Under the pieces are notes generated by a model. It worked only from the letters and a program-made list of their open reading frames with translations. It was not told the origin of the DNA and did not search any database. From the NCBI RefSeq assembly GCF_031344055.1, contig NZ_JADBEN010000005.1: a stretch of 64,000 bases of DNA; one strand, written 5' to 3'. Origin of the DNA: Methylobacillus flagellatus_A. GTDB lineage: Bacteria; Pseudomonadota; Gammaproteobacteria; Burkholderiales; Methylophilaceae. Below, one piece after another: positions 44,308 to 52,816 of the stretch; position 1 is the first letter of the stretch; the number at the start of each line of letters is the position of its first letter. Both the position numbers and the translations under genes were made by a program.

Positions 44308-45105
44308 TTACAATTCCCATACGAAAATACTCGGGGCATCGAACTTATCCTGAATCTGCAACTTGGGAGCCACTCCCGGAATCTCAAACTCATAACTGAT
44401 AAGCAAACTACCTGCCTGCATTTCCTTCTTAGCCTTGAGCCAAACATCAGGCATCGCCGCCGGGGAGAGGTACGCGAACACTACGTCGTACTCAGAAAGA
44501 TTAACGGCCTGGTAGTCGCCATACTTGAATGATGCGGGAGATTTTTTTAAGAAGGCCGACAAGACGCTGATCAGCCATGGCAAAGGCGCCAGCTCAATTC
44601 CGGCACACCTGGCATTCGTGCGTTCCCGGGCCAGGTACATGACAAGCCCGCCCATTCCGCTGCCGATATCGAGCACGCCGACCGGCCTGTCCGCGGGAAC
44701 CAGCTCTTTGACCTGACGCCAAGTCGCGGGCCTGGTCGGATAGAAGGGCACCTGGGTGCGATACGTGCTCCAGAACAGAGCAAGGGTAAAACAAAACGCC
44801 AGCAGATATATCCATGCGGGCAATTGCCATTGCAGCATAGCCAGGATCGCCAACGGGAACAACAGGTGTATCCACCGCCACCAAGCGGCCATCGCCAGCA
44901 TGATGGACAACAGGCAGGCAACCACTCCTTGCAGCAGGAACAAAGTCCAGGCCGGCAAATCCTGCCAGCCGAGACCCCACAGCAATTGGCTGGTGCACCA
45001 GACTGCCGCAAGCGCCGCAAACTGAATAAAAAAAGCCAGGATAGCGGGGGGAAGCCGCTTCCTGGCACCACTCAACTCCGGGTTTGGCTCCTGCTCAATT
45101 CGCAT
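44308..45105 (-). CDS. Membrane-anchored class I SAM-dependent methyltransferase
   Basis: A 265-residue protein. Four hydrophobic segments (about residues 21-43, 52-74, 80-95 and 96-114) anchor a C-terminal Rossmann-like domain with SAM motif I VLDIGSGMGGLV (144-155) and an acidic motif II (CAGIELAPLPWL). The rest of the domain shows YDVVFAYLSPAAMPDVW. I used the ATG at 45105 (MRIEQEPN). It lies 41 bp after flhC and 159 bp before motA inside the flagellar control operon. Its substrate is unknown; methylation of a flagellar or membrane component is possible. Confidence 0.82.
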   Translation of the reverse strand: MRIEQEPNPELSGARKRLPPAILAFFIQFAALAAVWCTSQLLWGLGWQDLPAWTLFLLQGVVACLLSIMLAMAAWWRWIHLLFPLAILAMLQWQLPAWIYLLAFCFTLALFWSTYRTQVPFYPTRPATWRQVKELVPADRPVGVLDIGSGMGGLVMYLARERTNARCAGIELAPLPWLISVLSAFLKKSPASFKYGDYQAVNLSEYDVVFAYLSPAAMPDVWLKAKKEMQAGSLLISYEFEIPGVAPKLQIQDKFDAPSIFVWEL

Positions 45106-45146
45106 GGGCAAGATCCATTAAAACTGTTGAAGCGACATATTCACGA

Positions 45147-45695
45147 TTACGCGATCAATGCTGCCGCCTGCTCCTTGGCTTTCTTGGTCTTGCCGGCGCG
45201 TGAAGGCACATGGCAAAGGTTGCACTGATAACGTTCATGGAGGTCGTAGGCGTTTACGACAAATTCGCCGCCACAGCAGCTGCAGCGTTGCATCTTCAGC
45301 ATATTGCTATCGAAAAAACGGATCAGGGTCCAGGCGCGTGTCAGCGACAACACCACCTCGTCATCGTCAGGTTCGCTTCCCACCTGCTGCAGATACAGCC
45401 TGTAAGCCTTCATGACGGCTGTGATTCCCGTCACGCCTGCATGCTGGATCAGGAAGTGATAAATATTTACAAAAATCGAGGAATGGATATTCGGCTGCCA
45501 GGTCAGGAACCAGTCGGTCGAGAAGGGGAGCATGCCCTTAGGCGGCGACATGCCCTTGATTTCCTTATATAGCTTGATCAAGCGTTCACGAGACAAAGTC
45601 GTTTGGGATTCGAGCAATTGCAGCCTCGCGCCAAGATGAATCATCTGGATGGCCAACTGGATCTGTTCTGCTTCGTTGATGACGCTCTTACTCAT
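45147..45695 (-). CDS. flhC: Flagellar master regulator subunit FlhC
   Basis: A 182-residue DNA-binding partner of FlhD. The zinc site is visible as Cys138-x2-Cys141 and Cys158-x2-Cys161 (CSCCGGEFVV, CNLCHVP). FLIQHAGVTGITAVMKAYRLYL is in the conserved helical core. With FlhD it forms the FlhD4C2 activator that switches on class II flagellar promoters, presumably those of flgB and flhB here. It follows flhD by 56 bp. Confidence 0.96.
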   Translation of the reverse strand: MSKSVINEAEQIQLAIQMIHLGARLQLLESQTTLSRERLIKLYKEIKGMSPPKGMLPFSTDWFLTWQPNIHSSIFVNIYHFLIQHAGVTGITAVMKAYRLYLQQVGSEPDDDEVVLSLTRAWTLIRFFDSNMLKMQRCSCCGGEFVVNAYDLHERYQCNLCHVPSRAGKTKKAKEQAAALIA

Positions 45696-45751
45696 GATAC
45701 CCCCCGATACCCAATGAACTGCCGATGCTTGCGACTGAATGTTTTTTATCT

Positions 45752-46069
45752 TCAGGCGATTTCTTCAACGCCCTGGCCCGCCATCAAGATGGCGGCATGG
45801 GCTTGTGCCTGCATGCGATCCTTGGTGTAGCTGGTCAGCATGCCCAGAATCGCGGTGTCATCGAAGCGGAAACGTGTCAGCATCATATTGAAGCTGCTCA
45901 GCTTCAGCAGTTGCGCATTGCTCAGACCTTCCAGCAAATCTGCAATCTCTTGGCTCAGCCCAAGGCGGAAAATTGCACTAACCTTGTCTGCACGAATCAT
46001 TTGTTGCGCCAGCATCAGATAACTGAGGTTAGCATCTTTAATCTCTGCCATGATTTCTTGTTCGTTCAT
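45752..46069 (-). CDS. flhD: Flagellar master regulator subunit FlhD
   Basis: A 105-residue all-helical protein with the conserved start EIMAEIKDANLSYLMLAQQMIRADKVSAIFRLGLS. It is the dimeric partner of FlhC in the class I activator. A leader of about 370 bases lies between the start codon and a sigma-28-type promoter at 46447-46473, and contains a strong hairpin, so post-transcriptional control is likely. Confidence 0.96.
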   Translation of the reverse strand: MNEQEIMAEIKDANLSYLMLAQQMIRADKVSAIFRLGLSQEIADLLEGLSNAQLLKLSSFNMMLTRFRFDDTAILGMLTSYTKDRMQAQAHAAILMAGQGVEEIA

Positions 46070-46195
46070 TTCCAGCTCCCTTGCTTAGAAGTCAGCGCTG
46101 CTATGTGCAGTGCAGGTGAGACGTACTTTGAACTTTTTGGGATCAGGAAAAAACTAGCGTCTGTCGGTTTTTTACGTAAGACGAACGAACACAGC

Positions 46196-46228
46196 CGGTA
46201 CGGTGTTTGTCTTACAAACACCGTACCG
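46196..46228. promoter_or_regulatory. Perfect 15-bp inverted repeat in the flhDC leader
   Basis: CGGTACGGTGTTTGT and its exact reverse complement flank a 3-base centre. It lies about 127 bp upstream of the flhD start. No T-run follows in either direction, so it is not a simple terminator. It could be an operator for a dimeric regulator or an RNA hairpin in the leader. Confidence 0.7.
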
Positions 46229-46446
46229 GCCTTGGGAGATAAGGCTTTCAGAGGAGGAGTACTGCTAATTTTCAGTCACTAACTCAATCTAACGATTTGC
46301 ATCCCTCAAAATATTTTTTGCAACCATATCCGCTTAACGGCAGCGCTTGATCAATCTTTAGGGCAAATTTAAAAAAATTTGCGAAAATTTTATAAGTTAC
46401 TAATTAATATGGAAATTTATTCGAAAAAATTTTCCATACAATACAT

Positions 46447-46473
46447 CTATCGGCATGGTTTACCCAAACTTTA
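46447..46473 (-). promoter_or_regulatory. Sigma-28 (FliA) promoter directed toward flhDC
   Basis: On the minus strand TAAAGTTT, an 11-base spacer and GCCGATAG match the FliA consensus (TAAAGTTT-N11-GCCGATAA) at 15 of 16 positions. Transcription would start near 46440 and run into flhD. Confidence 0.8.
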
Positions 46474-46634
46474 GGAATTTCTTCAAAAAATTTTTAACTT
46501 TTTTATCAGGAATAACTGGTTTTCCCCCTTCTATTCTTCGATTTCATTGCTTTGTCCGTGACGAATAATGCAGCCATCGTGAAAGGCAACGTGTACAGAA
46601 AATACATATTGCCTGCATCAGGGAACGGACGAGC

Positions 46635-47780
46635 ATGGCGCAAGATAGTGATTTGGAAAAAACGGAACAGCCCACGCCGCGGCGCATAGAAAAAGCCCGC
46701 GAGGACGGCGATGTGCCGCGTTCGCGCGAGTTTTCCACTTGCGTGGTGCTGATGGCTGGCGGCCTTGGCCTCATGATGCTGGGCGGCCGGCTCAACCAGG
46801 CCATGCTGAGCAATATGAACAGCAACCTGCGCATCAGCCGCGAGGCCGCCTTCGACTTCAGCCTGTTGCTCAGCAAGATTGCGAGCGGGATCCTGGAATT
46901 GCTGATTGCGTTTGCGCCTCTGGTCCTGCTGCTGTTGGTCGTGATTGTAGGCGCTCCGGTGCTGGTAGGCGGATGGAACTTCAGCAACAAGGCCTTCATC
47001 CCCAAGTTCGGCAAGCTCAACCCGCTCAATGGCATCAAGAACCTGTTTTCGAAGAATTCGCTGGTGGAGCTGGTCAAGGCCATATTGAAGGCAACCCTGG
47101 TAGGCACTGTTTCCTACATGGTGATGGCGCACGACTTCGACACCCTACTCTCGCTGCCGACGCAACCCCTGGAAACCGGTATCGCCCAGGTAGACGGCAT
47201 CCTGATTAAGGGATTCCTCTCCATCGTGTCGGCGTTGGTGCTGATTGCGCTGATCGACGTGCCCTACCAGCGCTGGAGCTACAACAACAAGCTCAAGATG
47301 ACCAAGGAAGAGGTCAAGCAGGAAGCCAAGGAAAGCGAAGGCAACCCGCAGATCAAGGGGCGTATCCGTCAGCAGCAACGTGAAATGGCGCGCCGCCGCA
47401 TGATGGCGGAGATTCCCAAGGCAGATGTGGTGATCACCAACCCGACCCACTATGCCGTTGCCATCAAGTATGACGACCAATCCATGGCGGCGCCGCGAGT
47501 GATCGCCAAGGGCGCCGACGATATCGCGCTCAAGATCAGGGGAATCGCCGGCGAACATAAAGTCGCGATCCTTGAATCCCCCAAGCTGGCGCGGGCGCTT
47601 TTCGCCCATACCGAGCTGGGCGATGAAATCCCGCAGGCGCTCTATGCCGCTGTCGCCGAAATCCTGGCTTATATCTTCCAGCTGCGCAGCTACAAGACGC
47701 ATGGCGGCTACTACCCCGACATGCCGACCGCATTGGACGTGCCGGACGCGATGGACCCCCATATGAAAGGAGCCAACTAA
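46635..47780 (+). CDS. flhB: Flagellar export apparatus protein FlhB
   Basis: A 381-residue inner-membrane export-gate component. Four TM helices occupy about residues 30-210, and the cytoplasmic domain carries the autocleavage site NPTH at 269-272 (VVITNPTHYAVAIKYD), used for the rod/hook-to-filament specificity switch. The N terminus SDLEKTEQPTPRRIEKARE is typical. It heads the rightward flhB-flhA-flhF-flhG-fliA-motC-motD run. Confidence 0.97.
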   Translation: MAQDSDLEKTEQPTPRRIEKAREDGDVPRSREFSTCVVLMAGGLGLMMLGGRLNQAMLSNMNSNLRISREAAFDFSLLLSKIASGILELLIAFAPLVLLLLVVIVGAPVLVGGWNFSNKAFIPKFGKLNPLNGIKNLFSKNSLVELVKAILKATLVGTVSYMVMAHDFDTLLSLPTQPLETGIAQVDGILIKGFLSIVSALVLIALIDVPYQRWSYNNKLKMTKEEVKQEAKESEGNPQIKGRIRQQQREMARRRMMAEIPKADVVITNPTHYAVAIKYDDQSMAAPRVIAKGADDIALKIRGIAGEHKVAILESPKLARALFAHTELGDEIPQALYAAVAEILAYIFQLRSYKTHGGYYPDMPTALDVPDAMDPHMKGAN

Positions 47781-47783
47781 GTC

Positions 47784-49856
47784 ATGAATGCTTTCAAACT
47801 CCCTTCGTGGCTGAACGGCGGAGCCTCGATGGCGGCGCCCATCATTATCATCATGCTGCTCGCCATGATGATCCTGCCATTGCCGGCGATCGCGCTGGAT
47901 GCCTTGTTCAGTTTCAATATCGCGCTCTCCATCCTGGTGCTGCTGGTTGGCCTGCAAACCTCCAAGCCGCTGGATTTCATCGCCTTCCCGACCGTATTGC
48001 TGGTCACCACCATGCTGCGGCTTTCGCTCAACGTCGCCTCCACCCGTGTCGTATTGACGGAAGGACACACCGGCCCGGATGCGGCCGGCAAGGTGATCGA
48101 AGCGTTCGGCCATTTCCTGATCGGCGGCAACTACACTGTGGGGATTGTGGTATTTGTCATTCTGACCATCATCAATTTCGTCGTGGTCACCAAGGGTGCG
48201 GGCCGTATCGCGGAAGTCGGCGCGCGGTTCACGCTGGATGCGATGCCCGGCAAGCAAATGGCGATCGATGCGGACCTGAACGCCGGCCTGATCGGCGAGG
48301 AAGAGGCACGCAGCCGCCGCAAGGAAATTGGGCAGGAAGCCGAGTTCTACGGCGCCATGGACGGCGCCAGCAAGTATGTGCGCGGCGATGCGGTGGCGGG
48401 CATCCTGGTGATCGTGATCAATATCCTCGGGGGCTTGATCGTCGGCATGGTTCAGCACGATCTCAGCTTTGCCGACGCGGTCAAGAACTATACCCTGCTG
48501 GCGATCGGCGACGGCCTGGTGGCGCAGATTCCAGCCCTGATCATTTCGGTGGCTGCCGGCGTCGTCGTGTCCCGGGTTGCCGACGATCGCGACATCGGCA
48601 ACCAGTTGACGGAACAGCTGTTTGCCAATCCCCGCGCCATCTATATCACCGCTGCCATCATTGCCGGCCTGGGCCTGATCCCCGGCATGCCCCATTTCGC
48701 CTTCCTGCTGCTTGCAGGCTTGCTGGCCGGCATTGCCTATGCAGCCGAAAAGAAACAGCAAGTCAAGGAAGCCGAACCTGAAAAAACGCCTGCGCCAGCC
48801 ACCGATTCCCCGGAAGCCAGCTGGGACGACGTGATGCCTGTGGATGTCATCGGCCTGGAAGTCGGCTACCGGCTGATCCCCCTCGTCGATGTCGCCCAGG
48901 GCGGCGACTTGTTGAAGCGCATCAAGGGATTGCGCAAGAAATTCGCCCAGGAAGTCGGCTTCCTGCCCCCGCCCATCCATATCCGCGACAACCTGGAGCT
49001 GCGCCCTGCAGGCTATCGCATCACATTGAAGGGCGTCGAGATCGGCAACGGCGAATCCTTTCCCGGCCAATACCTGGCAATCGACCCAGGCAACGTCACC
49101 GGCCCGCTCAGCGGCATGGCCACGACCGATCCCGCATTCGGGCTGCCGGCGGTATGGATCGAAGCCAATATCCGCGACCAGGCGCAAGCCATGGGATATA
49201 CCGTGGTCGATACCAGCACGGTGATCGCCACCCACCTCAACCACATGATCACTTCCCACGCGGCGGAATTGCTGGGCCGCCAGGAAGTACAGCAATTGCT
49301 CGACCACGTGGGCAAGGAATCGCCCAAGCTGGTGGAAGACCTGGTGCCCAAGGCGCTCAGCCTCTCCAGCGTGCAGAAAGTGCTGCAGAACCTGCTGATG
49401 GAAGGCGTGCATATCCGCGACATGCGCACCATCATCGAGACCCTGTCCGAGCATGGCCCGCGCACCCAGGACACCGACGAGCTCACCTCGCTGGTACGTA
49501 TCCAGCTCGGGCGCGCCATCGTGCAGCAGCTGTTCCCCACCGGCAACGAGGTGCCGGTCATGACGCTGGACCACAACCTGGAGCGCTTGCTGATGCAGGC
49601 ATTGCAAGCCAGCGCCAATGGCGGCGCGGCCATCGAGCCGGGGCTGGCGGAGACCCTCTCGACCCAGACCGCCAATGCGGCCAAACAGCAGGAGCAAATG
49701 GGCCTGGCCCCGGTGCTGCTGGTTCCCGGCTCGCTGCGCACCGCACTATCCAGATTCCTGCGCCGCGCAGCGCCGCGCTTGCGCGTGCTCTCGCATGAAG
49801 AACTTCCTGACACCAAAACCATACGCGTTACCAGCCTAATTGGAGGCCAAGCATGA
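47784..49856 (+). CDS. flhA: Flagellar export apparatus protein FlhA
   Basis: A 690-residue export-gate protein with eight predicted TM helices in the first ~330 residues, the FHIPEP-family core (TMLRLSLNVASTRVVL, AGRIAEVGARFTLDAMPGKQMAIDADLNAGLI) and a large cytoplasmic docking domain for chaperone-substrate complexes. It starts 3 bp after flhB, and its stop overlaps the flhF start (ATGA), indicating coupled translation. Confidence 0.98.
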   Translation: MNAFKLPSWLNGGASMAAPIIIIMLLAMMILPLPAIALDALFSFNIALSILVLLVGLQTSKPLDFIAFPTVLLVTTMLRLSLNVASTRVVLTEGHTGPDAAGKVIEAFGHFLIGGNYTVGIVVFVILTIINFVVVTKGAGRIAEVGARFTLDAMPGKQMAIDADLNAGLIGEEEARSRRKEIGQEAEFYGAMDGASKYVRGDAVAGILVIVINILGGLIVGMVQHDLSFADAVKNYTLLAIGDGLVAQIPALIISVAAGVVVSRVADDRDIGNQLTEQLFANPRAIYITAAIIAGLGLIPGMPHFAFLLLAGLLAGIAYAAEKKQQVKEAEPEKTPAPATDSPEASWDDVMPVDVIGLEVGYRLIPLVDVAQGGDLLKRIKGLRKKFAQEVGFLPPPIHIRDNLELRPAGYRITLKGVEIGNGESFPGQYLAIDPGNVTGPLSGMATTDPAFGLPAVWIEANIRDQAQAMGYTVVDTSTVIATHLNHMITSHAAELLGRQEVQQLLDHVGKESPKLVEDLVPKALSLSSVQKVLQNLLMEGVHIRDMRTIIETLSEHGPRTQDTDELTSLVRIQLGRAIVQQLFPTGNEVPVMTLDHNLERLLMQALQASANGGAAIEPGLAETLSTQTANAAKQQEQMGLAPVLLVPGSLRTALSRFLRRAAPRLRVLSHEELPDTKTIRVTSLIGGQA

Positions 49857-51247
49857 ACATCAAACGTTACTTCGGAAAAAACTCCCGCGAAGCCCTGAAC
49901 ATGGTGAAGCAAGAACTGGGGGCCAATGCCGTCATCCTCTCCAACCGCGCCGTCGAAGGCGGTAACGAAATCCTGGCGTTCCGCGAGGAGGACATGGCGA
50001 CGCTGGTGGCGCGCGACAGGCCGAAGCCGGCCGCCGCCAAGGCGCAGTCTCCTGCGCCGGACGTGGAAGAAACCCTGGTGTCCATGTTGAGCCGCAACCA
50101 GCGCATCCTGAAAACGGCGGAACCGCTGAACCACAAGGCGCTGCAGCAACAGCGCGCACAAGCCGCAAGCAAGCAGCCCGTACGTCCTGAGATCCAGGCA
50201 ACCACGCCCCAAGTCGCCAAGCCCCTGGTGAAGAACAATGCCCAGCCGGTGAGCGAACAGGCCGCTCAAGACCGCATGGCCCAGCGCGAAATGGCCAATA
50301 TGATGCAGGAGCTGCGCTCCATGCGCGGCGCCATCGAGTCGCAGCTGACCGAAATCACCTGGACCAACATCCAGCAACGCGACCCGGTGAAGTCCAGTGT
50401 GCTCGGCAAGATGATCTCGGCCGGCTTCAGCGCCGGCCTCTCGCGCCAGATTGCCGAAAAAGTCCCTGCCGGCCACAGCGAGGCCGCAGCCATGAAATGG
50501 CTGCACAACGTGCTCAGCAACAACATCAACACCATCACCGACGAACAACAGATTCTCGACCAAGGCGGCATTTATGCGCTGGTCGGCCCGACCGGCGTCG
50601 GCAAGACCACCACCACCGCCAAACTTGCCGCCCGCTTCGTGATGAAGCACGGCCCGGGAAAACTGGCCCTGATCACGACCGACTCTTACCGTATAGGCGG
50701 GCACGAGCAATTGCGCATCTACGGCAAGATCCTCGGCGTCATGGTGCATGCGGTCAAGGACGAGGCCGACCTGCGCATTGCCCTGAACGAACTCAAGGGC
50801 AAGCACACCATCCTGATCGACACGGTAGGCGTCAGCCAGCGCGACCGCATGGTGGCGGAGCAAATCGCCATGCTGTCCAAGACCGGCCTGCCGATCAAGA
50901 AGATCCTGTGCATGAACGCCACCAGCTCCGGCGAAACCCTGGCCGACGTCATGGACGTATACAAACGCTACGGCCTGGACGGCGGCATCATCACCAAGCT
51001 GGACGAGGCCGCCTCGATCGGCAGCGTGCTCGACATCACCATCCGAGAGCGCCTCAAGCTGTATTACGTCGCCAACGGCCAGCGCGTGCCGGAAGACATC
51101 CATCTCGCCAATAACAACTTCCTCGCGCACCATGCATTCAAGATGACGCGCAAAAAGGCGGAGCAATTCCAGTTCCGCGATGCGGAAATGCCGTTCCTGA
51201 TGGCCAACATCGCCAGCAGCGGAAAAATCGCAGGAGGCCTCGCATGA
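49853..51247 (+). CDS. flhF: Flagellar placement GTPase FlhF
   Basis: A 464-residue SRP-family GTPase. The B domain covers about residues 1-150 with a low-complexity Ala/Gln/Lys region. The N domain is about 150-235 and the G domain starts with YALVGPTGVGKTTTTAKLAARF (P-loop 245-252). Further G motifs are TTDSYRIGGHEQL, LIDTVGVSQRD and TKLDEAASIG. FlhF sets flagellar site and number, usually with FlhG. The FlhG-like protein encoded next has lost its own ATP site. Confidence 0.96.
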   Translation: MNIKRYFGKNSREALNMVKQELGANAVILSNRAVEGGNEILAFREEDMATLVARDRPKPAAAKAQSPAPDVEETLVSMLSRNQRILKTAEPLNHKALQQQRAQAASKQPVRPEIQATTPQVAKPLVKNNAQPVSEQAAQDRMAQREMANMMQELRSMRGAIESQLTEITWTNIQQRDPVKSSVLGKMISAGFSAGLSRQIAEKVPAGHSEAAAMKWLHNVLSNNINTITDEQQILDQGGIYALVGPTGVGKTTTTAKLAARFVMKHGPGKLALITTDSYRIGGHEQLRIYGKILGVMVHAVKDEADLRIALNELKGKHTILIDTVGVSQRDRMVAEQIAMLSKTGLPIKKILCMNATSSGETLADVMDVYKRYGLDGGIITKLDEAASIGSVLDITIRERLKLYYVANGQRVPEDIHLANNNFLAHHAFKMTRKKAEQFQFRDAEMPFLMANIASSGKIAGGLA

Positions 51248-52068
51248 ACCAGCAGCATAAAGACCAGGCGGCCGGCCTGCGCCGCCTCATGGCAGGCCCC
51301 AAGCCCAGGATCATCTCCCTGCTTTCCGCGGCCAGCAAACCTGAGCACGCCAGGTTCATGACCAACCTTGCCGCCCCGCTTTACCGGCAAGGAAACAAGG
51401 TGCTGATCGTGGAGGCGACCAGCGCCTTGATGCACGAGGTCGGCCATTACGGCATCAATGCCGAGCAGGGAACATTGCTGGAGGCCATCATGCGGCCGGA
51501 ACTGCACCAGCCGTTAATAAACAATGACAGCCAAGGCTATTCTGTTGCAAAATTGCTGTCAGGAAATTCCGCCGGCCGTTTTCTGCAAAACGACAACATC
51601 AAACAGCAGCTCGAGCGGGTATTCCTTGCAATGGCAAGCCAGCACGACATCGTTCTGGTAGATGCGGCGCTCAACGTTGAAGACGCCATGCCGCTGGACG
51701 TACTACATCATGGGGAGATACTGATACACATGACGCGGGATGTCGGTTCCATTACCCAGGCTTACACCCTGATCAAGCAACTATGCGGCCAGATAGGCCG
51801 GCGCTCCTTCGACATCGTGGTGTCGCATGCCAGCGAGGCGCAGGCGCGCGTCGTCTTCAACAACATTGCAGAAGTGGCGCGCCGGCACCTTTATATCGAG
51901 CTCGATTTTGCCGGGATGATCCCGTCCGACGAGCATCTGGGCATTGCCGCGAAACTCGGCCGCAGCGTCATCGAAGCCTTCCCCATGACCAAGGCCGCGG
52001 CAGCATTTAAGGCATTAGCGGGCAAAATAGACCATAATCATGGTTTATTGGAAACGTCGCTCAGCTAA
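51244..52068 (+). CDS. flhG: FlhG/FleN-like protein with a degenerate P-loop
   Basis: A 274-residue MinD/ParA-fold protein in the normal flhG position, overlapping flhF by 4 bp. The N terminus retains the FlhF-GTPase-activating motif DQAxxLR (DQAAGLRRLM, residues 7-13). The deviant Walker A expected at about residue 28 (SGKGGVGKS type) is replaced by LLSAASKPEHARFMTNLA, with no Gly-Lys pattern. The switch II region reads HDIVLVDAALN, keeping only the hydrophobic Asp. ATP-driven dimerisation and membrane binding therefore look lost. Its remaining role may be FlhF activation and fliA-linked control. It is probably not a pseudogene, since the frame is intact and tightly coupled. Confidence 0.85.
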   Translation: MNQQHKDQAAGLRRLMAGPKPRIISLLSAASKPEHARFMTNLAAPLYRQGNKVLIVEATSALMHEVGHYGINAEQGTLLEAIMRPELHQPLINNDSQGYSVAKLLSGNSAGRFLQNDNIKQQLERVFLAMASQHDIVLVDAALNVEDAMPLDVLHHGEILIHMTRDVGSITQAYTLIKQLCGQIGRRSFDIVVSHASEAQARVVFNNIAEVARRHLYIELDFAGMIPSDEHLGIAAKLGRSVIEAFPMTKAAAAFKALAGKIDHNHGLLETSLS

Positions 52069-52081
52069 GAGGACCCAAGTG

Positions 52082-52816
52082 ATGTACACCTTGCATGGAA
52101 AAACCAGCCCGAAGGAAGAACTGCTGAAGCAGCATGCAAGCCTGGTCAAGAAAATTGCTTACCAGCTCAAGGCCAAGCTGCCCGCCAGCGTCGATATCGA
52201 CGACCTGATACAGGCCGGCATGATGGGGCTGCTCGATGCCACCAACCGCTATGAAGACAACCATGGCGCACAATTCGAGACTTATGCCGCACAACGCATC
52301 CGCGGCTCCATGATCGACGAGCTGCGCCGCGCCGACTGGCTGCCGCGCAGCGTGCGCAAGAATATGCGCGATGTCGAGACGGCCGTGCACCTGCTGGAGC
52401 AGAAACTCGGCAGGCCGCCCACCGAGGGCGAAATTGCGCGCGAACTCAACCTTTCCATGGATGATTTCCAAGAAATGCTGGATGACTGCAGCGGGCACCA
52501 GCTCATCTATTACGAAGATTTCAGCGAGCAGGACAGCGGCGACCACTTCCTAGACCGCTATCAGTCCGATGACTCCGGAGACCCGCTGAGAGCCTTGCTT
52601 TCCACCGACTTCCGCGAAGCATTGATCGACGCCATCGACTCGCTCCCTGAACGCGAGAAAATCCTCATGGGCCTTTACTACGAACAAGAAATGAACCTCA
52701 AGGAAATCGGCGCCATCATGAGCGTATCCGAATCCCGGGTTTGCCAATTGCACACCCAGGCTGTTGCACGCCTGCGCACCAACCTGAAAGAAAAGTTGTG
52801 GACTGGAGCAGCCTAG
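52082..52816 (+). CDS. fliA: Flagellar sigma factor FliA (sigma-28)
   Basis: A 244-residue sigma-28. Region 2 contains VDIDDLIQAGMMGLLDATNRYED and FETYAAQRIRGSMIDELR, and region 4 has LKEIGAIMSVSESRVCQLHTQAVARLR. I chose the ATG at 52082 with AAGAGGA upstream, since the longer frame from 52040 overlaps flhG and adds non-conserved residues. It transcribes late flagellar genes, and three promoters with its consensus occur in the window (flgM, flgK and flhDC). FlgM, its antagonist, is encoded 2.4 kb away. Confidence 0.97.
   Translation: MYTLHGKTSPKEELLKQHASLVKKIAYQLKAKLPASVDIDDLIQAGMMGLLDATNRYEDNHGAQFETYAAQRIRGSMIDELRRADWLPRSVRKNMRDVETAVHLLEQKLGRPPTEGEIARELNLSMDDFQEMLDDCSGHQLIYYEDFSEQDSGDHFLDRYQSDDSGDPLRALLSTDFREALIDAIDSLPEREKILMGLYYEQEMNLKEIGAIMSVSESRVCQLHTQAVARLRTNLKEKLWTGAA

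Larger units (their letters stand above)
46070..46634. promoter_or_regulatory. Divergent flhDC / flhB regulatory region
   Basis: A 565-bp AT-rich region with no gene. It holds the flhDC leader and promoter (leftward) and the flhB promoter (rightward). Recognised items are the hairpin at 46196-46228 and the sigma-28-type promoter at 46447-46473. Runs such as AAATTTAAAAAAATTTGCGAAAATTTT at 46363 onward are the kind bound by H-NS-like proteins, although no specific site can be named. Confidence 0.7.

Noticed and set aside
47145..49697. An 850-codon open frame antisense to flhB and flhA.
   Set aside because: It is a GC-rich shadow of strongly conserved flhA codons, with His/Asp/Gly-biased composition and no family resemblance. 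The long antisense frames opposite eno, cheB, the flhA-flhF junction and the TonB receptor are of the same kind.
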